NCBI GenBank assembly: GCA_001296005.1
Contig: LJHR01000004.1
Coordinates: 1-64,000 of the forward strand
Direction: 5' to 3'
Source of the DNA: an alpha proteobacterium AAP38
GTDB taxonomy: Bacteria; Pseudomonadota; Alphaproteobacteria; Azospirillales; Azospirillaceae
Length of the DNA stretch: 64,000 nt
Part shown: in pieces, positions 34,748 through 44,056 of the stretch
Numbering within the stretch: position 1 is the stretch's first letter
Layout of the letters: each line of letters opens with the position of its first letter
Made by a program: the position numbers and the translations under genes
The notes under the pieces: generated by a model
What the model was told of the DNA's origin: nothing
Seen by the model: only the letters and a program-made list of their open reading frames with translations
Databases searched by the model: none

Positions 34748-35785
34748 GTGACCAACCCGGCCCCGACCACGCCGCAGCCGCCGGCCCTGCAAATCACCCA
34801 GGTGGCACCCGGACTCCACGGGCTGCGTCTGCCGCTGCCGTTTCAATTGAACCACATCAATGTCTGGCTTCTGGAAGACCGGATGCCCGATGGCAGCCCG
34901 GCCTGGACCCTGATCGACACGGGCGTGGCCAGCAGCCTGACGCGCGGCATCTGGGAACAGGTGGCGGGCGAGTTCCTGCAAGGATGGCCGGTACGGCAGG
35001 TGATCGTCACCCATTTCCATCCTGACCATATCGGCCTTGCAGACTGGCTATGCCGGCGGTTCGATGCGCCGCTGCGCATGACCCGGACGGAATGGCTGCT
35101 GGCCCGCATGCTGAGCCTGGACAGTTCGGATGAGATCGCGGAGGCGGGCCGCCGCTTCTATGGTGCCATGGGGCTGGATGACGAGATGCTGGCAGCCCTG
35201 ACGGTGCGCGGCAATGCCTATGCGCGCGGCGTTCCCATGGTGCCTGCCACCTTTGACCGGCTGGCGGATGGCGTCACCCTGCGCATTGGCGACCGCGAAT
35301 GGACAATTATCACGTCGGGCGGGCATTCACCCGAACATGCCTGCCTCTATAGCGCCGATGACGGGGTGCTGATCGCGGGTGACATGGTGCTGCCGCGCAT
35401 CAGCCCGAATGTCAGCGTCTGGCCCGCCGAACCATTTGCCGATCCGCTGGCGGAATTTCTGAGCGGGCTGGCCCGGCTGCGGACCCTGCGCGCCGATACA
35501 TTGGTCCTGCCTTCCCATGGCAGCCCGTTCAGCGGCCTGCAGGGACGCATCGATGAACTGACCCACCATCATGCGGAACGATTGAATGAAGCGGTCGGCT
35601 TCTGTGGTGAGGGGCCGCGCACCATCGCAGAGATCACGCGGATGATGTTCAACCGCGCACTCGACACCCATCAGATGAGCTTTGCCGCCGGCGAAGCCCT
35701 GGCCCATCTCAACCATCTGGAACGCCAGGGCCGTCTGGTTCGGCAGTGTCGGGAGGACGGGGTCTGGCTGTTCAGCCGCAACTGA
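34748..35785 (+). CDS. MBL-fold metallo-hydrolase
   Basis: A 345-residue metallo-beta-lactamase-fold hydrolase. The metal motif is THFHPDHIG (HxHxDH, about 98-106), with further ligands in SGGHSPEH and IAGDMVLP, and LPSHGSPF. A C-terminal winged-helix-like region (about 270-345, TIAEITRMMFNRALD) is typical of the RNase Z/glyoxalase II-like group that acts on thioester or phosphodiester substrates. The start is GTG 34748, with GAAAGG about 10 bases upstream. It is a single gene facing the secreted-protein gene. Confidence 0.9.
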   Translation: MTNPAPTTPQPPALQITQVAPGLHGLRLPLPFQLNHINVWLLEDRMPDGSPAWTLIDTGVASSLTRGIWEQVAGEFLQGWPVRQVIVTHFHPDHIGLADWLCRRFDAPLRMTRTEWLLARMLSLDSSDEIAEAGRRFYGAMGLDDEMLAALTVRGNAYARGVPMVPATFDRLADGVTLRIGDREWTIITSGGHSPEHACLYSADDGVLIAGDMVLPRISPNVSVWPAEPFADPLAEFLSGLARLRTLRADTLVLPSHGSPFSGLQGRIDELTHHHAERLNEAVGFCGEGPRTIAEITRMMFNRALDTHQMSFAAGEALAHLNHLERQGRLVRQCREDGVWLFSRN

Positions 35786-35806
35786 ACCCGACCCCGGCCT
35801 TGACCT

Positions 35807-36454
35807 TTACTCCGCCTTCGACTTGACCTTCGGCTTGGCACCGGCGGCGGCACCGGAGACGCCGGCGGACGGGGCGCGCGGCGGGGCGGCATTGGCCGCA
35901 GCCGCGGCATCAGCCATCAGCACGGTGGGGGCCGGCTTGTCACAGCGCGGGGCATTGGCCATGCGCACACCCGCCGCGTCCGGCGACAGGCCGCTTTCAA
36001 TCTCGGCCAAGCTGGCAGCCATGGCTTGGGCTACCAGGGGGGCATGGGTACCACAGAAGACCGGGGTGGTCAGGGCGATGGCGCGCTGCGAGGTTTCATT
36101 GGCCAGACGCGTGCGGAAACTGTCAAAACCGCGGGTCGCATTGCCCTTGGTCGTCCGCTTGAAATAGCCGACCAGGGTCTTTTCCCATTCCTGGATGCGG
36201 GTCTGGTGCTTCAAGGTGAACTGCTTGTACTGGTTGAACAAGCTGACCTGCCCCGGCGCATCCAGATGCTGGCAGGTCAGACCAATGACCATCAATTCGG
36301 TATGCAGACGAATGCCCTGTTCCGCAGCAAATTCCGGCACCGTGTAGCAAGGCCCCTTTGACGCCGGCGCTGCGGCCAGCACGGGCGACGTCGCAATCAG
36401 GGAAACAAGGGCGGAAGCGCCGATGGCGCGGGCGGCCTGACGAAAGAAGGACAT
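35807..36454 (-). CDS. Putative exported protein of unknown function
   Basis: A 215-residue protein. The signal peptide (about 1-28, MSFFRQAARAIGASALVSLI, cleavage after VLA) precedes a helical region with four cysteines (PCYTVPEF, LTCQHL, VFCGTH, PRCDKP), suggesting two disulfides in the periplasm. The last 45 residues are Ala/Pro/Lys-rich and probably disordered. ATG 36454 is chosen because the reading frame continues upstream for over 500 codons without similarity. No family is recognised. Confidence 0.75.
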   Translation of the reverse strand: MSFFRQAARAIGASALVSLIATSPVLAAAPASKGPCYTVPEFAAEQGIRLHTELMVIGLTCQHLDAPGQVSLFNQYKQFTLKHQTRIQEWEKTLVGYFKRTTKGNATRGFDSFRTRLANETSQRAIALTTPVFCGTHAPLVAQAMAASLAEIESGLSPDAAGVRMANAPRCDKPAPTVLMADAAAAANAAPPRAPSAGVSGAAAGAKPKVKSKAE

Positions 36455-36778
36455 GCGGATTGGGTCCGATTGCAACGGGTGGAATGGCCGCGACTGTGCC
36501 CCAAGCCGTAGAAGCCCGCAAGTGGCGCCCGGCCCTGCGGCCTGTGATTTCATTGCCGATCCGATCCGGTCCCGGCCGGCGGCCATGACGACATGGGCCC
36601 CATGCCGCGATTTTTTGCAGCAGGGTCGCAGTTTCTCTTTCAATTCTCTGACAATTCCCCCATATCTGGGTTCACAAATCCTGGCAGTCCCCTTGCGATT
36701 GGCACGCCGTGGCCCCCCTTGGCCCCTGCAAAAGCCTTTAACATGCTGCGGGGCTGTCCCAGACTGTGAACCCGCTGC
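36455..36778. promoter_or_regulatory. Divergent intergenic region, no gene seen
   Basis: These 324 bases separate the exported-protein gene from the HTH gene. The right half is AT-richer (CTCTTTCAATTCTCTGACAA near 36632) and should hold the promoter of the HTH gene. No ORF, hairpin or RNA gene stands out. Confidence 0.5.
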
Positions 36779-38044
36779 ATGACGCAAGAGCCTCTCTGGC
36801 AACCGAGTGATATCTTGAACGCCGAAAATGAAGGTGATGCGGACTCCCCGAAGCGTCGGGGCAGAATTCCGCAATCCGCTTGGCCACGAATTCTTGAGCG
36901 CTACAAGGCAGGGGCAACCCTGTCCGCCATCGCGCGTGAATTCGACTGCACGCCCAGCGCCATTTCCTACATCGTCCGCAAGGCGGAGGCCGCTGGCCTG
37001 ACCGGTGACGGCGATGAGGGAACGGTCGAAGCAGCACCGGCTCCCGCACAACCGGTGGCAATCGCCGCCGCGCCGGTAGCGGAGATCGCTGCTCCTGTCG
37101 CGGCGGAACCGGCCCCCCGTGCACGCCGCGCTCCCCGGGCCGCCGCACCGGTCGTCGCCGAAGAGGTGACACAGGCCGTGGCGCCCGCCCCCGTGGTTGA
37201 GGCGCCGCCGACACCGGTCGCCGCCCCCGCTGAGGCATCGGTTGCTGCCGAGGCAACGGTTGAGCCGAATCGTGAATCGCCGTTCCATCACGATAGCGGA
37301 CGTGCAGGCGAAGCCGCACCCCGTCGGTTCGAGAATCGCGACAACCGTCCGCCGCGTGATGGTCGTGAAGGCCGCCCCGAGCGGGGTGAACGTACCGATC
37401 GTCCCGAACGCGGTGAGCGTTTCCCGCAGGAAGGCCGTGAGGGCCGCCCGGACCGGGGTGAATTCCGGGGCGAGCCGCGCCAGGATCGTGGTGACCGTTT
37501 GCAGGATCGCGGCGACCGTGGTCAGGACCGCAACCAGAATGGCGACCGCCGCCAGGGCCATGTGCCCCGCTTCCCGCAGGGTGGCCAGCCCGGCCCCCAG
37601 CGTGAGCGGTTTGGTGGTGAGCGTCTGGGCCGCGACCGTCTTGAAGCCCGTCCGCCGCGTGACTTCGACCGCCCGCAGGGCGGCGAGGGCCGGGTGGAAC
37701 GCGCGCCTGTCGACGTAGCCCCCAGCGAAGGGCCGATGGACGTCGTCTATCCCTATCGCCAGCAGCAGCGCAATCCGGCCCGGCTGGAAGCGGCGGAAAC
37801 GCCGACCACGCCCGCTGATGAGCGCATGGATGCGGCGGCCAAGGCCTGCGCCGAAGCCTATAAGGCCTGGAAGGGCCAAACCGGCGGCGGTGTGCAGGGC
37901 CTGACCGATGCGTTGCATGAGCTGCGCAAGGTCATTGCCCGTATGGAGATCGAGATTTCGGCCAGCCGCAAGGAAGAGTTGCGTCCGATCCCCTTCCCCT
38001 CCTATCGCACCAACCTGCCCCCGCCGCAACAGTCGCGCGGCTGA
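36779..38044 (+). CDS. HTH-domain protein with long disordered Arg/Asp/Gly-rich region
   Basis: A 421-residue protein in four parts. Residues 28-75 form a resolvase/Hin-like HTH (RILERYKAGATLSAIAREFD and TPSAISYIVRKAEAAG). Residues 80-165 are Ala/Pro-rich. Residues 165-310 are a low-complexity run of RPERGER, DRGDR and similar blocks, like the RNA-binding tails of DEAD-box helicases. Residues 340-400 are an ordered helical region (RMDAAAKACAEAYKAWKG, LHELRKVIARMEIEISA). DNA and RNA binding are inferred. A strong terminator follows. No characterised homologue comes to mind. Confidence 0.8.
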   Translation: MTQEPLWQPSDILNAENEGDADSPKRRGRIPQSAWPRILERYKAGATLSAIAREFDCTPSAISYIVRKAEAAGLTGDGDEGTVEAAPAPAQPVAIAAAPVAEIAAPVAAEPAPRARRAPRAAAPVVAEEVTQAVAPAPVVEAPPTPVAAPAEASVAAEATVEPNRESPFHHDSGRAGEAAPRRFENRDNRPPRDGREGRPERGERTDRPERGERFPQEGREGRPDRGEFRGEPRQDRGDRLQDRGDRGQDRNQNGDRRQGHVPRFPQGGQPGPQRERFGGERLGRDRLEARPPRDFDRPQGGEGRVERAPVDVAPSEGPMDVVYPYRQQQRNPARLEAAETPTTPADERMDAAAKACAEAYKAWKGQTGGGVQGLTDALHELRKVIARMEIEISASRKEELRPIPFPSYRTNLPPPQQSRG

Positions 38045-38075
38045 TCCGGGTAGTTTCGGTTAGTGATCAGAAAGC

Positions 38076-38105
38076 AAAGGCCCCGTCATTTTGGCGGGGC
38101 CTTTT
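38076..38105. terminator. Rho-independent terminator after HTH gene
   Basis: AAAGGCCCCG and CGGGGCCTTTT pair around a 9-base loop, with a T-run on the plus strand. Confidence 0.9.
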
Positions 38106-38198
38106 GTTTGCATCGATGCTGATTTGTCCATGACAGCGCTGGTTGCATGCCTATACTGATATCGACCGGATGACCGGCCGAAGATGCTGGCGGTGGGC

Positions 38199-39410
38199 AT
38201 GACGACACAGCAATTCTTCACTTTGTCCACGCTGATCGGGGCTGTCGCCCTGATCAACAGCATCGCCATTATAATCGTCTGGCGCATCCATTCCGGGATG
38301 CCCGGCCTTCGCTTCTGGGTGGCATCGCAATCGGCCTTCATGCTGGCCTGGCTGCCCAGCCTGTTTGTGAATATAGGGGTCCTGAACGATCCTTTCTTCA
38401 CGGCCTATAATAACAGTGTGAATTTGGGCGGCATGCTTCTGCTGCTGGAGGGGACGCTCCGGTTCCGGGGGATCGGCCAGGGACGGACGCGCCTGCCCTG
38501 GATGCTGCTGGTCATGGCTATCATCATTGCGCTGTCATATGTGAACCGCAGCAATGACACCGCCCGCTATCTGTTCCATGACGCGGTTGCCGCCTTGCTG
38601 CTGTCGGGCACGGCGGCGGGCATGTTGTGGCGCATGGCGCCGCATCAACGGTTGGCCCACAGCATGGCCGCCTTTTATCTGCTGGCGGAGGCCGCGATCT
38701 ATCTGGCCCGCTGGGGGCTGGCAGGGGCCATCACCCAGGGCTGGACAGAGATGAGCAGCCGGTCGTTCAATTTCGCGCTGTTCGGTGGCGTGGCCATGTG
38801 CTGCCTGGGCACACTCTATGGCCTGATCCTGTCGATCAATGCCGAGGCGAAACGGCAGGTGATCCTGACAGGGCTGATCGACCCGCTGACGGGCCTGGAT
38901 AATCGCCGCGCCCTGGAACAGGAACTGGTCCGCGCCCTGGCGCAGCGGTCACGGACCGGTGGTCTGCTGGGTCTGGTCTATTTCGACCTCGACCGGTTCA
39001 AGCCGATCAATGACCGCTGGGGTCATGCGGTCGGCGATGCCGTCCTGATGGCCGTGGCCGAGCGGTTGCGGCAGGACATGCGGACGCAGGACGTGGCGGC
39101 CCGCATCGGCGGGGACGAGTTTGTGGTGCTGCTGCCGGGGCTGGAGCAGCCGGCAGCACTGGAAACCGTGGCGCGCCGTCTGCACAAGGCTGTAGAGGGG
39201 CCGCTGCTGCTCGACCTGGGCAGCGTGGATATCAGGGTCAGCATGGGAACCGCGCTGGCGCCGTTGCATGGGGAGGTCGCGGAGGACCTGCTGCGCCGGG
39301 CCGACAACATGATGTACGAGCATAAGCGCGCCCGGCAGGCCCCGGAATTGCTGTCCCCCATGCTGACAACGGAACTGACAACGGAATTGCAGGACCCCAC
39401 CCCATCCTGA
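38199..39410 (+). CDS. Membrane diguanylate cyclase (GGDEF)
   Basis: A 403-residue protein. Six or seven TM helices occupy residues 5-220 as an unclassified sensor. The GGDEF domain (about 235-395) has DPLTGLDNRRAL, VYFDLDRFKPINDRWGHAVGD and the intact catalytic RIGGDEFVVLL. An RTQD inhibitory site lies five residues before GGDEF, so feedback by cyclic di-GMP is expected. ATG 38199 (MTTQQFF) is chosen by alignment with the next gene's start; ATG 38184 is possible. It is a tandem paralogue of 39492-40718. Confidence 0.92.
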   Translation: MTTQQFFTLSTLIGAVALINSIAIIIVWRIHSGMPGLRFWVASQSAFMLAWLPSLFVNIGVLNDPFFTAYNNSVNLGGMLLLLEGTLRFRGIGQGRTRLPWMLLVMAIIIALSYVNRSNDTARYLFHDAVAALLLSGTAAGMLWRMAPHQRLAHSMAAFYLLAEAAIYLARWGLAGAITQGWTEMSSRSFNFALFGGVAMCCLGTLYGLILSINAEAKRQVILTGLIDPLTGLDNRRALEQELVRALAQRSRTGGLLGLVYFDLDRFKPINDRWGHAVGDAVLMAVAERLRQDMRTQDVAARIGGDEFVVLLPGLEQPAALETVARRLHKAVEGPLLLDLGSVDIRVSMGTALAPLHGEVAEDLLRRADNMMYEHKRARQAPELLSPMLTTELTTELQDPTPS

Positions 39411-39491
39411 CGGATAGGGAAAGCCGCTTGGCGGCGGACCCTATGCACAATATGGTTAACACGGGGTAATTGTATACAGGCGGGCGGGGCG

Positions 39492-40718
39492 ATGCCTGGG
39501 CTTGATTTCTTCACCATGTCAACGGTGGTGGCGGCGCTTGCCGTCATCAATGCGCTTGCCCTGGTTCTGGTCTGGCGGATCAATCCGGGCGTGGATGGTC
39601 TGGATGTCTGGAGCCTGTCGCAGACGCTGCATGTCGGCGCCTGGCTGCTGTCCGTGATGGTCATCCAGCAGGTGCTGACAGGTCCGTTCTATACGGTGCT
39701 TAACAACTCGCTCAACCTGGCCTCCATGATCTTGATGCTGGAAGGTGCCTTACGGTTCCGGGGGTTCGGGCGGGCGGGTACCCGCCGGCTGCTGGTGCTG
39801 GCGGCGGTGCTGACCGTTGTCGCCATCTCTCTTCTGAACCGGGAGGTCGTGACGCGCCGTTACCTCTGGCACGATGCGATCTGTGTCCTGTGCCTGACGG
39901 GCACGGCCTTGGTCATGATGTGGCGTACCGCCCCGCATGAACGGCTGGTCCATGGAATGGCGGCCGCCTTCATGCTGCTGATGGCGGCGGCGGCCGGTTG
40001 GCGCTGGATCGTGGCGCTGACCTTGGAAGAGGGGGGGAAGTTCCCCTATCTCGCCGTCAACAGCATGATCTTCATCATTGTCGCCCTGTGCGGCCTTGGC
40101 TGGGTCTTTGGCTTGATGCTGTCCGTCAATATGCGGGTGCGCCAGCAGGTGCAGGCCGTCAGCCAGATCGACCCGCTGACAGAGCTGGCCAACCGCCGGC
40201 ATCTGGAGGCGGTGCTGGGCCGCGCTCTTGCCCGGCTGGCGCGGGGCGGACACGGCTTCGGGCTGGCCTTCTTCGATCTGGATCAGTTCAAGTCGATCAA
40301 TGACCGCTATGGCCATGGCGGCGGCGATGCCATGCTGTGCGCCGTCGCAGACCGTCTGCGCGAGGGGCTGCGCAGCAGCGATGAGGCCGCGCGCATCGGC
40401 GGGGACGAGTTCGTGGTGCTGTTCAGCAATCTGGACAATGGCGAGGGGCTGGACACGGCCTGCCTGCGCCTGCGCCAAATGGTCGAGGGCCCCATCGTGC
40501 TGGGCGATGATGTCGAGCCGGTGCGTATCAGCCTGGGGGCCGCCTTGGCCCCACGGGATGGGCGGGACATTGACAGCCTGCTGCGCCATGCCGATCAGGC
40601 CATGTATGCCGATAAGCGGCAGCGACAGGAGGGCCGTCACCCACCCACCGGCAACAGCCGCGTCATTCCCTTCCCCATGGACGAAAAAGGCCGCCCACGG
40701 GGGGCGGCCTTCAACTGA
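39492..40718 (+). CDS. Membrane diguanylate cyclase (GGDEF), tandem paralogue
   Basis: A 408-residue protein with the same plan as the preceding gene: a multi-helix membrane sensor (about 5-220, start MPGLDFFTMSTVVAAL) and a GGDEF domain (about 235-395) with DPLTELANRRHL, FFDLDQFKSINDRYGHGGGD and RIGGDEFVVLF. The I-site RSSD is intact. The 81-base gap to its paralogue includes GTTAACACGGGGTAATTGTA, perhaps a separate promoter. Its last codons overlap a terminator. Confidence 0.92.
   Translation: MPGLDFFTMSTVVAALAVINALALVLVWRINPGVDGLDVWSLSQTLHVGAWLLSVMVIQQVLTGPFYTVLNNSLNLASMILMLEGALRFRGFGRAGTRRLLVLAAVLTVVAISLLNREVVTRRYLWHDAICVLCLTGTALVMMWRTAPHERLVHGMAAAFMLLMAAAAGWRWIVALTLEEGGKFPYLAVNSMIFIIVALCGLGWVFGLMLSVNMRVRQQVQAVSQIDPLTELANRRHLEAVLGRALARLARGGHGFGLAFFDLDQFKSINDRYGHGGGDAMLCAVADRLREGLRSSDEAARIGGDEFVVLFSNLDNGEGLDTACLRLRQMVEGPIVLGDDVEPVRISLGAALAPRDGRDIDSLLRHADQAMYADKRQRQEGRHPPTGNSRVIPFPMDEKGRPRGAAFN
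40687..40711. terminator. Terminator embedded in the 3' end of the second diguanylate cyclase
   Basis: AAGGCCGCCC and GGGCGGCCTT pair over a 5-base loop. The stem codes for the last residues (KGRPRGAAFN) of the cyclase and lies 30 bases before the convergent phasin stop, so it can serve both genes. Confidence 0.75.
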
Positions 40719-40740
40719 CGTCAGTGACGTTTGACTGGGA

Positions 40741-41214
40741 TCAGCCCTTCTTGGGCGTAACCTTGGCCAGAACGCCCTGCAGCTCTTCGATGCTTTCCTT
40801 GACGCGCTTGGACAGCACTTCAGCAGCTTCGCTGTTGGACTTAGCCACCAGCTCGGACAGTTCCTTTAGATTGGCGGAGGCCTTCTCGAACGAAGCCTTC
40901 ACCAGGGCGGCCTGCTTGGCCACCTTGTCTTCCGGGGTACCGGGGGTCATCAGCTCGCTGATGATGGTCGAGGTCTCTTCCAGGGACTGGCGGATGATCT
41001 CGGCCTGACGGCGGGCGACAGCCTGATAGCCTTCGACGGCCAGCTGATTGGCGGCGACGATGGCTTCCACATTGCGGCGCTGGGCAGCAACCACACCCTC
41101 GAAATCGGGGCTGGGCAGCTTGAATTCGGTGAAGGCCTTCTGGAAGTCGGTCAGACGGTTCATGTCGAAGAACTTCGCCGGATCGAAGTCCAGAAACGGA
41201 TTCTTGGTGGCCAT
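40741..41214 (-). CDS. Phasin family protein
   Basis: A 157-residue helical protein that would coat polyhydroxyalkanoate granules. Features include the amphipathic N-terminus (FLDFDPAKFFDMNRLTDFQKAF), the phasin core AAQRRNVEAIVAANQLAVEGYQAVARRQAEI, and an alanine/serine-rich C-terminal helix. ATG 41214 has GGGGAAAG upstream; the longer frame from 41349 is non-coding. Two PhaR-like sites lie upstream. Confidence 0.92.
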   Translation of the reverse strand: MATKNPFLDFDPAKFFDMNRLTDFQKAFTEFKLPSPDFEGVVAAQRRNVEAIVAANQLAVEGYQAVARRQAEIIRQSLEETSTIISELMTPGTPEDKVAKQAALVKASFEKASANLKELSELVAKSNSEAAEVLSKRVKESIEELQGVLAKVTPKKG

Positions 41215-41274
41215 GGCTTTCCCCAATGTGTCTGTCGTCAGTGTCGCCGGATCGGCGCGCAGCCAGGAGCATCC

Positions 41275-41289
41275 TGTTGCGTCGCAACA
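41275..41289. promoter_or_regulatory. TGTTGCG-T-CGCAACA palindrome upstream of phasin gene
   Basis: A perfect 7+1+7 inverted repeat 61 bases upstream of the phasin ATG. Its TGC-N3-GCA core matches the core recalled for alphaproteobacterial PhaR repressor sites. Confidence 0.6.
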
Positions 41290-41339
41290 TATCCAGCCGT
41301 AATAATGCCCTTTGCCGCTTTTTTCGTCAACTTCTTTGT

Positions 41340-41351
41340 TGCAGCGCACAA
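41340..41351. promoter_or_regulatory. Second TGC-N3-GCA site upstream of phasin gene
   Basis: TGCAGCGCACAA fits the PhaR consensus TGCRNYGCASMA as I remember it for Bradyrhizobium. It lies 65 bases from the palindrome. Confidence 0.5.
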
Positions 41352-41774
41352 AATGACTGGCAAATCAAGCGTCTGACTGTTTCGGTCCGATAGGTTTACG
41401 CGTGAACATGGCTGCCATCCCCGACCGGTGATGGCAAATGGCTTCGGCGCCAGATTTGGGTGCACATTCCCAGTAACAGGACGATAAGGCGGGTCGCAAA
41501 GAACGCGATCCGCAGGACAGGGCACCGGTCTTACGTAGGGGCCGGATAGGGACAGGCGTCAACCGTAAACGAAGTCTTAACGCCATAGTCGGGGGAGCGG
41601 TTCCCAGGCCGGGACGAATTGCGTCCTGCCGGCTGCGTTCATGGTCCTAGGTTTTTTGCACAGGCAGACAACAGGCCGCGCTACAAACCGATTCTTGGTG
41701 CTGTCAAGCCCCGGAATAGCCTTCATGACAGTTCGGTGTCTGCTTGACTTCCAAAAAACCCAATAAAATCAATG

Positions 41775-41886
41775 CAATGATTTTTTATGCCTATTTTTTG
41801 GGCAATACGATGGAACCCGCAGAACCCCTGGCTTCACACCATCCTCCCCAGTACTTGTCCATAGACTTATCCACAGGTTTCGTGGA
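41775..41886. repeat. Copy A of a diverged ~110-bp element with paired DnaA-box-like sites
   Basis: It contains, in order, CAATGATT, an A/T-tract palindrome TGCCTATTTTTTGGGCA (41788-41804), GGAACCCGCAG, TTGTCCATA (41855-41863) and the consensus DnaA box TTATCCACA (41867-41875). The same order and spacings recur at 49092-49198. Confidence 0.65.
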
Positions 41887-42059
41887 AATCATCTCCAGCT
41901 GTCCCCACCCATCATCGGCTGGCCGGATGGGTGGCCCAGCCCGGTTACCGGTACCGCTTCCGGATATGCTCTATGACCTCCGGCAGGGGCAGAGGGATGC
42001 AGGCGCCGCGGTTCAGCGGGTGATTGACCGGCGGGGCCGGATGCGCCACATGCTGGACC

Positions 42060-43997
42060 ATGATCGACGAAGCTGCCGCCAATCCGCCCGCCCCCCTGCC
42101 CCCCGCCGATGCCCCCGCGCCTGCGCCGGGCAAGCGCAAACGCGCCGTGGCGGATCTGAACCGGGGGGTGGAGATCATCAAGGGCTATCTGCGCACCCTG
42201 CCCGACCGGCCGGGCGTTTACCGGATGCTGAATGATGAGGGGGATGCGCTTTATGTCGGCAAGGCCCGCAGCCTGAAAAAGCGCGTCACCAACTATACGA
42301 TGCCGGTGAAGCTGCCGATCCGGCTGCAGCGCATGATCGCCGAGACCACGCAGATGGAGTTCGTCACCACCCATACGGAGGTGGAGGCGCTGCTGCTGGA
42401 ATCGAATCTGATCAAGAAGCTGATGCCGCGCTATAATGTGCTGCTGCGCGACGACAAGACGTTTCCGCATATCCTGATCACCGGCGGGCAGGATTATCCG
42501 CAGTTGACCAAGCACCGGGGCACCCGGACGGAAGCCGGGTCCTATTACGGCCCCTTCGCTTCCGCCGGGGCCGTCAACCGCGTGCTGACGGCGTTGCAGC
42601 GGGCGTTTCAGCTGCGGACCTGCGCCGATACGATCTTCAACAGCCGCACCCGCCCCTGCCTGCAATTCCAGATCAAGCGCTGTACCGCGCCCTGTGTGGA
42701 GAAGGTGACGGCGTTTGAATATGCCGATCAGGTCAAGGAGGCCAAACAGTTCCTGGAGGGGCGCAGCCGCGACATCCAGACGGCATTGGCCACCGACATG
42801 CAGGCAGCGGCAGAGGCCCTGGATTTCGAGCGCGCCGCCAAGCTGCGCGACCGTATCCGCGCCCTGACCGCCATCCAGGCGCATCAGGATATCAACGTCG
42901 AAGGCGTGGATGATGCCGATATCATTGCCGCCTATCAGGAAGGCGGCAGCACCTGCATCCAGGTCTTCTTCTTCCGGGGTGGGCGCAATTACGGCAACCG
43001 CGCCTATTTCCCCAGCCATGACAAGGTGCTGCAGGTGGAGGAGGTCCTGGCTTCCTTCATTGCCCAGTTCTATGACAACAAGGCCGCCCCGCCCCTGATC
43101 CTGATCAGCCATGATCTGGCCGAAGAAGCGCTGTTGCAGGAGGCGCTGACCGTCCGCGCCGGGTCGAAGGTGGAACTGCACGCGCCCAAGCGGGGCGACA
43201 AGAAACGGCTGCTCGATCACGCCATAACCAATGCCCGCGATGCCCATGGCCGGCGTCTGGCCGAAACGGGCAGTCAGGCCAAGCTGCTGGCAGGTGTGGC
43301 GGAGGCATTTGGCCTTTCCGATCCGCCCAAGCGCATCGAGGTCTATGACAACAGCCACATCCAGGGTGCCCATGCCATCGGCGGCATGATCGTGGCGGGG
43401 CCGGACGGGTTCATCAAGAACGCCTATCGCAAATTCAACATCAAGGCGCCCGAGGCAGCCGGCGACGATTTCGCCATGATGCGCGAGGTCTTCACCCGCC
43501 GATTCGAACGCGCCCTGAAGGAAGACCCGGAACGGGCGGGAGAAACCTGGCCCGATCTGGTGCTGATCGACGGTGGCGAGGGGCAGCTGGGCGTGGTGAT
43601 GGAGGTGATGGCCGAACTGGGCATCGAAGATGTGCCCCTGGTCGCCATTGCCAAGGGGCCGGACCGCGATGCGGGGCGGGAACGTTTCTTCATGCCGGGC
43701 CGCCCGCCCTTCGGCATGGAGCATAAAAGCCCCGTCCTCTATTACCTGCAGCGCCTGCGTGACGAGGCGCACCGCTTCGCCATCGGCACGCACCGGGCAA
43801 AGCGGGAAAAGGCCATCAGCGCCTCTCCCCTGGACGAGATTCAGGGAATCGGGCCCCGCCGCAAGAAAGCTTTGCTGCTGCATTTCGGTTCCGCCCGCGC
43901 CGTGTCGCGTGCGGGGCTGGCCGATCTCCAGGCCGTGGAGGGCATCAGCGAGGCTGTCGCCAGAATCATCTATGATCACTTCCATGGGGAAGGATAG
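42060..43997 (+). CDS. uvrC: Excinuclease ABC subunit C
   Basis: A 645-residue nucleotide-excision-repair endonuclease. The GIY-YIG domain (about 50-130) has [23 protein letters not shown] motif (about 240-275) and the RNase H-like C-terminal endonuclease with [17 protein letters not shown] and [11 protein letters not shown] follow. The helix-hairpin-helix pair at the end has [14 protein letters not shown] Pro/Ala-rich extension of about 30 residues precedes the conserved core. ATG 42060 is chosen over 42024. pgsA follows after 59 bases. Confidence 0.95.
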   Translation: MIDEAAANPPAPLPPADAPAPAPGKRKRAVADLNRGVEIIKGYLRTLPDRPGVYRMLNDEGDALYVGKARSLKKRVTNYTMPVKLPIRLQRMIAETTQMEFVTTHTEVEALLLESNLIKKLMPRYNVLLRDDKTFPHILITGGQDYPQLTKHRGTRTEAGSYYGPFASAGAVNRVLTALQRAFQLRTCADTIFNSRTRPCLQFQIKRCTAPCVEKVTAFEYADQVKEAKQFLEGRSRDIQTALATDMQAAAEALDFERAAKLRDRIRALTAIQAHQDINVEGVDDADIIAAYQEGGSTCIQVFFFRGGRNYGNRAYFPSHDKVLQVEEVLASFIAQFYDNKAAPPLILISHDLAEEALLQEALTVRAGSKVELHAPKRGDKKRLLDHAITNARDAHGRRLAETGSQAKLLAGVAEAFGLSDPPKRIEVYDNSHIQGAHAIGGMIVAGPDGFIKNAYRKFNIKAPEAAGDDFAMMREVFTRRFERALKEDPERAGETWPDLVLIDGGEGQLGVVMEVMAELGIEDVPLVAIAKGPDRDAGRERFFMPGRPPFGMEHKSPVLYYLQRLRDEAHRFAIGTHRAKREKAISASPLDEIQGIGPRRKKALLLHFGSARAVSRAGLADLQAVEGISEAVARIIYDHFHGEG

Positions 43998-44056
43998 GAT
44001 GCGCGCCACCGGCCCTCCCCAGGCGCCGGCCCCTTCACCATACCGACTTGGCACCC

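Larger units (their letters stand above)
41215..42059. other. 845-base gene-free region between phasin and uvrC
   Basis: The left 140 bases hold the phasin promoter and two PhaR-like sites. The middle (41370-41740) shows no credible ORF or hairpin. The right part holds the repeated A/T-tract plus DnaA-box-like element and the uvrC promoter. Confidence 0.6.

Noticed and set aside
35807-38029. A 740-codon minus-strand open frame
   Set aside because: Only its last 215 codons look like a protein with a signal peptide. The rest is antisense to the HTH/Arg-rich gene and reflects its GC-rich repeats.
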